Source of the DNA: Isoetes taiwanensis
Taxonomy: Eukaryota; Streptophyta; Lycopodiopsida; Isoetales; Isoetaceae
Assembly: GCA_021234155.1 (NCBI GenBank)
Contig: JAJEKV010000018.1
Coordinates: 13,309,552 to 13,373,551, forward strand
DNA: 64,000 bases
Direction of reading: 5' to 3'
A program made the translations under genes and the position numbers. Below, in pieces: positions 59,001 through 64,000 of this stretch (the stretch's first letter is position 1; each line of letters opens with the position of its first letter). Under the pieces are notes generated by a model. It did not search any database. It had not been told where the DNA came from and saw only the letters and a program-made list of their open reading frames with translations.

Positions 59001-60400
59001 CGACCACATACTCTTCTGGCCACCATCGAGACAAAGTTTTCACCATCTCAAGCAGATGAAGGGAGAAGGGGAAAAATGGGGTTTCTTGGCGCCTGCGGCT
59101 AGGGCGGCGGTGACAGGGAAGGTCGCCGTATTCCTTGCCCTTCCGGCACTGCAACAGTCGGTTAGATCAGTTTAAGAGGGGCTTCAGCGGATAGCAGGGA
59201 TAAGGCAAGCATATTTTTTGGGTCTGCATCTTTCATTACAGTCTGGAAGATTTACGGTTTGGGAAGCATCTCCAGGGCAGGTTCTTGATCTCACAGGTAA
59301 ACCACTAACGTGGTATTTTGTTCTGATGCTTTGGCATCATAATCTTTCTTGCAAAAAGATTACATCGAAACAGCGTGGATGCTCATAAGGTGGAACAGAT
59401 CATTGTGATTTCTTGAAAAGAGAGGTTTCTTAGCCTTACAAAACCTTTCAGTCCTAATTTTTATACAGAGCCCAAAAATTGTTGGCCATTTTCGTCCCTT
59501 GTTTCTTTCTCCGACTCTTTCTTACTAGCAAGACAGGTCCAGATTTACTATGTTATGATCAGAAATTTTCATGTACGGCAGGAGGTCTTTTGGATTTTGG
59601 AAGCATTGATTTATTGAAGAAGAATAATATGTCGTATGTCAGGGCAAAATGCATTGATCATTCAAGCACTGAAGCTTGAAATATTCTAAGTATCTTGGGG
59701 CTATTTTAAGAACTGTTATGCTTGGAATAGCTATTTTTTGGTACTAATATGCCAAATACCAGGTTCCATCCAATCTGATTTGGATCACTCGAATACTGCT
59801 ATGTTCGAGTTGCGTATCTATGGTACTGATATGCCAAAATTACAGGTTCCATTCAAACTTGAATACTGCTATGTTCAAGTTGATTAGAATTCTATGGCTT
59901 TTCTCTGATGATCCATGGTATTTCTTTCATTCCTCATGCTTCTGAATACTTAATTTGGCACTCCAAGATTACATGAATCTTTCGGGAGCTTTCTTTCCTA
60001 GTATCTTCTTGTATACTATGGTTACCAAGTTGGAGGATTCATGCGTTTAAAGTATATCAGCTCTTAGAGCAGATAATAAGCTTCTGCACAAAGAGGATTT
60101 GCTTCTCTATGTGTAGTGAAGCATTGTACTTTTTATTTCATATATAATATAAAAAATTCGTACTTTCAAAAAAAAAAAAGTCGATTAATGCAGGCGCATA
60201 CAACCTAGAAGCTCCTCGAGCATGCATAAGATAAGGCTTTAGTACTTTCTCTGGAGGTAATCTCCATAAGCTTTCTTGGCAGAATATGACTTGGGCCTAT
60301 ATTTGACTGTTAGGAGGAGAAGAAAATATTGGTCATGGTAAAAGCTCGTTGTATCTTTCTATTCTACGCTTTTAGAGGCAATCCTTTCATCTGCATAAAA
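56082..60400. other. long stretch without recognised gene
   Basis: AT-rich with only short frames on both strands. The longest (57573-57956 minus, 127 codons) has no family resemblance and opposing frames are similar. An A run at 60167-60179 after an ATATAATATAAAAAA phrase could be an old retroposon tail. Confidence 0.4.
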
Positions 60401-60510
60401 TGAACTCGGTTCCAACAAGAAGGATCTTGAAAACAAGGGTCGTAAGCCTAAAATTAAACTCAGTTCCAACAAGAAGGGTCCTGAAAACAAGGGTCTTAAG
60501 CCTAAATTAA
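60401..60510. repeat. tandem duplication, period 54 bp
   Basis: Two copies sharing TTCCAACAAGAAGG and GAAAACAAGGGTC, starting near 60404 and 60458. Confidence 0.8.
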
Positions 60511-61460
60511 ACGTAGGACCAAACATAGTCTGCCAAGAAATCCTATAAAGATTAATCACATGCAAAGAAAGTGCTAAATCCTTATGTTATGTATTTTCAA
60601 TCAAAAAACAAGAGTCATCTTCGTGCTTCATGGAAGTCCTTTGCAGATTTAAGCTTCTAAAATTTGTATTGGTCTGGTATGCAAAATATACTTCACAAAT
60701 AATTACTAGAAAAATGACTAGGTAACTTCTTTACTTCAATAGCAATACAAATTCTATTCATATGAAATCAATAATGCAAATAATTATTGAAAAGATCATT
60801 ATTCATATGGTATTGACCAAGTTACTATTCACATGTTGACATCGGCATCTCGAGCTTGTTCTGCATCGAGCAACTTCCTAAATCACCAGTTTATTATTTA
60901 TAAGCTTGTTCATCAAACTTACAAGGCTAGATTTGACTGCTTAGCTTTGATCCGGCCGCTATGTGTCTCATGGATCGACTCCCATCTATTGCTGGTGCTC
61001 ATCATGGTGCAAGTCAGTTCATATCTCTACCTCTACCGTTAAAATATAATGTTGTTAAGGTGAACAACATTCTTGATTCTTACAAAATGAAGTTACTTTG
61101 CAAAATGCTTAAATGCTTTTTATTGGTATATGCAGAAAAATGCTCTCAAAACTGGATTTAGTGGATGACAATGAAATGTTGCCCGAGCCTTAATCTATCA
61201 AGTTAAGGCCTATTTATATTTGGACCATGATGTACCTCATCCGATTATGCACATCAGACTCGATCAGGCCCTGCCAATATTGTTTTGATGCTCCAGGAAG
61301 GCAGATGCATTTCTTCGTAGCAATTTCAGATCTAGGAAATTGAAGGTGGTTCTGATCATTTTTCTGAAGGCGCAAGCACAAAGAACTGCTAAATGAAGTC
61401 AGGTTTGGCTCAAAGGAGTGTTTCTATTGGAAAAGTATGATGCTTTGTTTATCAATAGAT
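60511..61460. other. no gene recognised
   Basis: Short frames only on both strands. Confidence 0.4.
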
Positions 61461-61660
61461 AGCAAGCCTTTTGAAATGCTTGATGGATCTTCCAGTCTTA
61501 GCAATTTCAATTCTGTTTTAAAGGAGGCCAGTATTTATTTTAGAAATATCAGTAGATAGCGATTTCTTTGTTTTGAAATGCTTGGTGGATCTTCAGGTCT
61601 TAGCAATTTCAATTCTTGATTTTAAAGGAGGCTAGTATTTATTTTAGAAATATGGTAGTG
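61461..61660. repeat. tandem duplication, period about 102 bp
   Basis: Two copies sharing TTTTGAAATGCTT, CTTAGCAATTTCAATTCT and AGTATTTATTTTAGAAATAT. Confidence 0.8.
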
Positions 61661-61899
61661 CTGCTTGAGCATCTTTTGGAGCAAAGAACGCTATCCCCCA
61701 AGGAATTTTTTGTTGTATGTTCTCCTTCAAAAACATGCCCCAATGCTTTTATATTTTGGGTTCTTAATTTTTAAGCAACAGATCTAATTCTTTGTGGTGT
61801 AGATCCAGGACCAAGCACATGTACTCCAAGGTCTGTGGCTATGATATTCTATGTTCAGGCCAATTCCCATAAAGTCATGGTATCAACTATCAGGTGTGG

Positions 61900-61971
61900 G
61901 TGGATGGCTGTCCCTTTATGGAAGCCTCTGTGGACGTTAAAATATACTTCCTTCCTTCCTTCCTTCCTTCT
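61900..61971 (+). repeat. non-LTR 3' end with (CTTC)n tail
   Basis: CTCTGTGGACGTTAAAATAT followed by ACTTCCTTCCTTCC repeats. It matches the minus-strand ending at 45325-45365 and resembles the 3' end at 54665-54684. The body upstream is not recognised. Confidence 0.5.
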
Positions 61972-62104
61972 ATTGTCTAGAAGTAGCAATTTGAATTGAT
62001 TCTCAAAACATGGCTTTGAACTATGATTTAAGCCATTTCACCCTCCGGCCATAGAGGGCAACCCTCCGTGCGCAGCACCTTGTTTTGTTTGCAGTTCTTT
62101 GATA

Positions 62105-62616
62105 ATGCCTAGTTTAGAGATGGAGATTGGTAATGGGAGCATGGTCGGGGCCGTTGTTGGGGGCCAGTCTGGGGCTGCCGAAATCAGTAGCCTTGTGGGG
62201 GTTGTGGGGGCTAGGCCAGCCCATGGTAATGAGGTAATTGATCTTACTAGTGATGAAGATGCCTCGGTTTCCCCTCCTGTGAGGCCTCCTGCATCTGCCC
62301 AAGTATTTATGATGTCATACATAATGCTATGCCCTCTCCCATTGTGTTCTCTCCAAATGGGGAGTGAGTGCAGGTGGCCTTGGAGGTGATGCAATCCATT
62401 GTGAATATCAATATACTTGCCGAGTCTGTGGCAGCCTCTGTTCGATTATTCAGGATGCAATTGGGTCGTTTGTTTGCAGCTTTGGAGGATGCAGTTTCAC
62501 ACATGGAATGGGAGGAGATGGAGGTGAGCTCTGCTGATATGAACTTGGTAAGAGCTCTTTTGAGGCGCATTGATGCAATGCCGAGGCAGGACAATGCTGT
62601 CGTGGACAACAATTAG
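62105..62616 (+). CDS. small protein with SUMO-interaction-like motif, two exons, 146 aa
   Basis: Exon 1 62105-62302 (66 codons) and exon 2 62374-62616 (80 codons plus stop) join in phase across a 71-bp intron (CAA|GTATTT ... GTGCAG|GTGGCC). Residues 39-50 read GNEVIDLTSDED, a hydrophobic core followed by Ser/acidic residues, the form of a SUMO-interacting motif. Exon 2 is helical and acidic (MQSIVNINILAESVAASVRL, FAALEDAVSHMEWEEMEV), possibly a coiled coil. No family is recognised. An acceptor-like TTTGTTTGCAG lies just before the ATG, so upstream exons may exist. It could be a transposon-borne ORF. Confidence 0.4.
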
Positions 62617-63638
62617 ATATTGAATTCATTTCTTGTTTTCTTGTGTTCTTTCTTTCGTGAATTCTGTTTGTGTAGGTCTGTTGCATTGTTGAAGAAAACA
62701 AATCTGAAAAATATATGTGGAAAATGCCCGTGTGTTTGGAAGGAGAAAAAAAAGTGTTGTGTGCTTGGAAAAAAAATAGATTTTGATGGTTGATTGGTTT
62801 TCATTGGTTGCATGAGAAAGGTACTTGGAAAAATTAAAATAAAAAAAGGAGGCAAAATGGATGTATGTTTGCATGCGCATTTGCATTTGCATTTGCATGG
62901 GATTAGCCCCTGCCCTTTAAGGGTGCCCAGGCTACTTAAACTTGCGCAATGCACAGGAAGTTCAAATCCCCCAGCTTGTTTCTTGCTTTGAATTCTTATG
63001 ACCTGCTTCTTGCTATGAAAGATCGTGGAAGGAAATGATGGCGCATACTTCAACCTCATCTGTAGTAGCCAGATGCACTTGATGGCCTTTTTTGGCGTGT
63101 TCCTTAAGTTTCTACAACCATTTTTAGAACTGGCTATGTGTGGCGTGCCCTACTTTACAGGGATTGCAGAAAGGAATTAGTATGTTGCTATTTTGACGTC
63201 AACACTTATTTAGTTTGGTTCTCTATGGTTGTCAAACGCCCTAAAGAATAGGGCCACCTAAGCGTTTGACCCAACACTTGCTTAGGTGTACGCATAGGAT
63301 GGTCCTAGAGGGAATGTGCCAAGGAATATTCCCCCATCCAACCCTCAGGGAATGGCTAGAGGTTCCATCAGCAATAAAAGGTTCCTCAAATAATTTAGAT
63401 TTAAATACTCAGAGGTTAATTAAGCAATAATGCAAACACAACAAATAGTAGCAATTGAGGCCTATGATCTGCCACACTATGCCTGTCGTATATCATAGAG
63501 AAATATTTACTTGAAAAAAAATCCCAGAAAAGGACACATTCTATGACAAGTTGACGAATGCTTGCATATCTGAAATCACAAGTAGAACTACATCTTGTGC
63601 CATTGAAAAATCAATCCAAAAACTTTTTAAAGATCATC
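62617..63638. other. no gene recognised; TTTGCA microsatellite
   Basis: Contains a TTTGCA/GCATTT run at about 62868-62897. Nothing else is supported. Confidence 0.5.
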
Positions 63639-64000
63639 TCAAGAGTAAATTATCTCCAAATAGAGTGCAACAGAACATATAAGAGCGCACTTCATCATAC
63701 CTCCGATGACTGAACTTGCACACTTCATCGTACCCCGATGACTGGCCAAATTCTTGATAAACATCATCTCAAACCATGCCAGATAGAAATTACACCAACT
63801 AGGACTGCAAGCGAAACCCATTGGATTACCACTGATTTGTTTCCAACTTCGGTTTCCCATGACAATGTGACAGTTAGCAAGAAGCCAGTGATTGGCTTTA
63901 ACAAAGGTACTCTTGTCCATTTTGAACCAGCATCTACCCATGGGTTCAAATTTAAACCATTTGACAGCATATTTGTCTTCATTAGTCTTCTTGATCCAAA
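63639..64000 (-). pseudogene. reverse transcriptase fragment, possibly Penelope-like (runs off right edge)
   Basis: The minus-strand frame is open from the window edge: FVKANHWLLANCHIVMGNRS, then WKQISGNPMGFACSPSWCNF and YLAWFEMMFIKNLA. Q-x-x-G-x-PMG-x-x-x-SP with a following N-x-Y/F-L...E matches RT motif B and the next block, and the context (NCHIVMGN before it) resembles Penelope-like or related RTs more than Copia, Ty3 or L1. The palm YxDD motif would lie downstream, but the frame degenerates after about 63745. It is partial and probably decayed. Confidence 0.5.

Noticed and set aside
60120-60180. processed pseudogene tail (A run)
   Set aside because: No recognisable coding sequence upstream and no target duplication.
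1-64000. CRISPR array, bacterial operon or prophage
   Set aside because: Spliced genes, plant families and eukaryotic transposons dominate; no regular spacer-repeat structure was seen.

Overview
This window is nuclear DNA from a land plant. The evidence is canonical GT-AG introns, a REC/CLU-family gene with 23 coding exons, an early-nodulin-like phytocyanin with an arabinogalactan and GPI tail, a plant-type MAPKKK fragment, GRAS and UGT fragments, and plant-type hAT, LINE, Copia and Ty3 elements. The REC introns are short (mostly 60-200 bp) while intergenic DNA is long and packed with mobile elements. A possible Penelope-like reverse transcriptase also sits at the right edge. I would guess a non-seed plant, but that is inference and the species cannot be fixed from sequence alone.

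Left third (1-21 kb): a GC-rich low-complexity block (1-2040) ends abruptly in AT-rich DNA. The phytocyanin-like gene (4978-5653) has a visible TATA box. A small MITE lies at 10121-10555. A decayed Ty3-type gag is split by a 5.57-kb L1-like LINE on the minus strand (15090-20663, duplication GTGAGAGT).

Middle (21.9-31.2 kb): a MAPKKK-like kinase pseudogene is cut in its catalytic loop by an 8.86-kb hAT element (22209-31064, duplication CTTGCACA). That element carries a decayed BED/DUF659/hAT-dimerisation transposase, an antisense GRAS fragment, a UGT N-terminal fragment and a 5'-truncated LINE. A second, non-autonomous hAT-like element (28506-31052, duplication ATGCCAAC) sits inside the last bases of the outer element's right terminal repeat and contains two tandem tRNA-like SINE-type units.

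Right half (31-64 kb): Copia fragments flank a probable syntaxin-6-like N-terminal gene (32334 onward). The main gene is a REC1/REC2-like protein of 1996 residues on the minus strand (43396-35379); all 23 exons join in phase. Then come a fold-back cluster with a very strong hairpin (44927-45018), two copies of a LINE family with pentanucleotide tails, an unrecognised two-exon acidic gene (48441-50182), a 5'-truncated LINE copy with a 26-27 bp duplication (54855-56081), a small two-exon gene with a SUMO-interaction-like motif (62105-62616), and the edge reverse transcriptase.

The genes do not form an operon-like unit. The window is best read as two or three plant genes in a deeply nested transposon landscape. 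The nested hAT complex with captured gene pieces is its most unusual feature.
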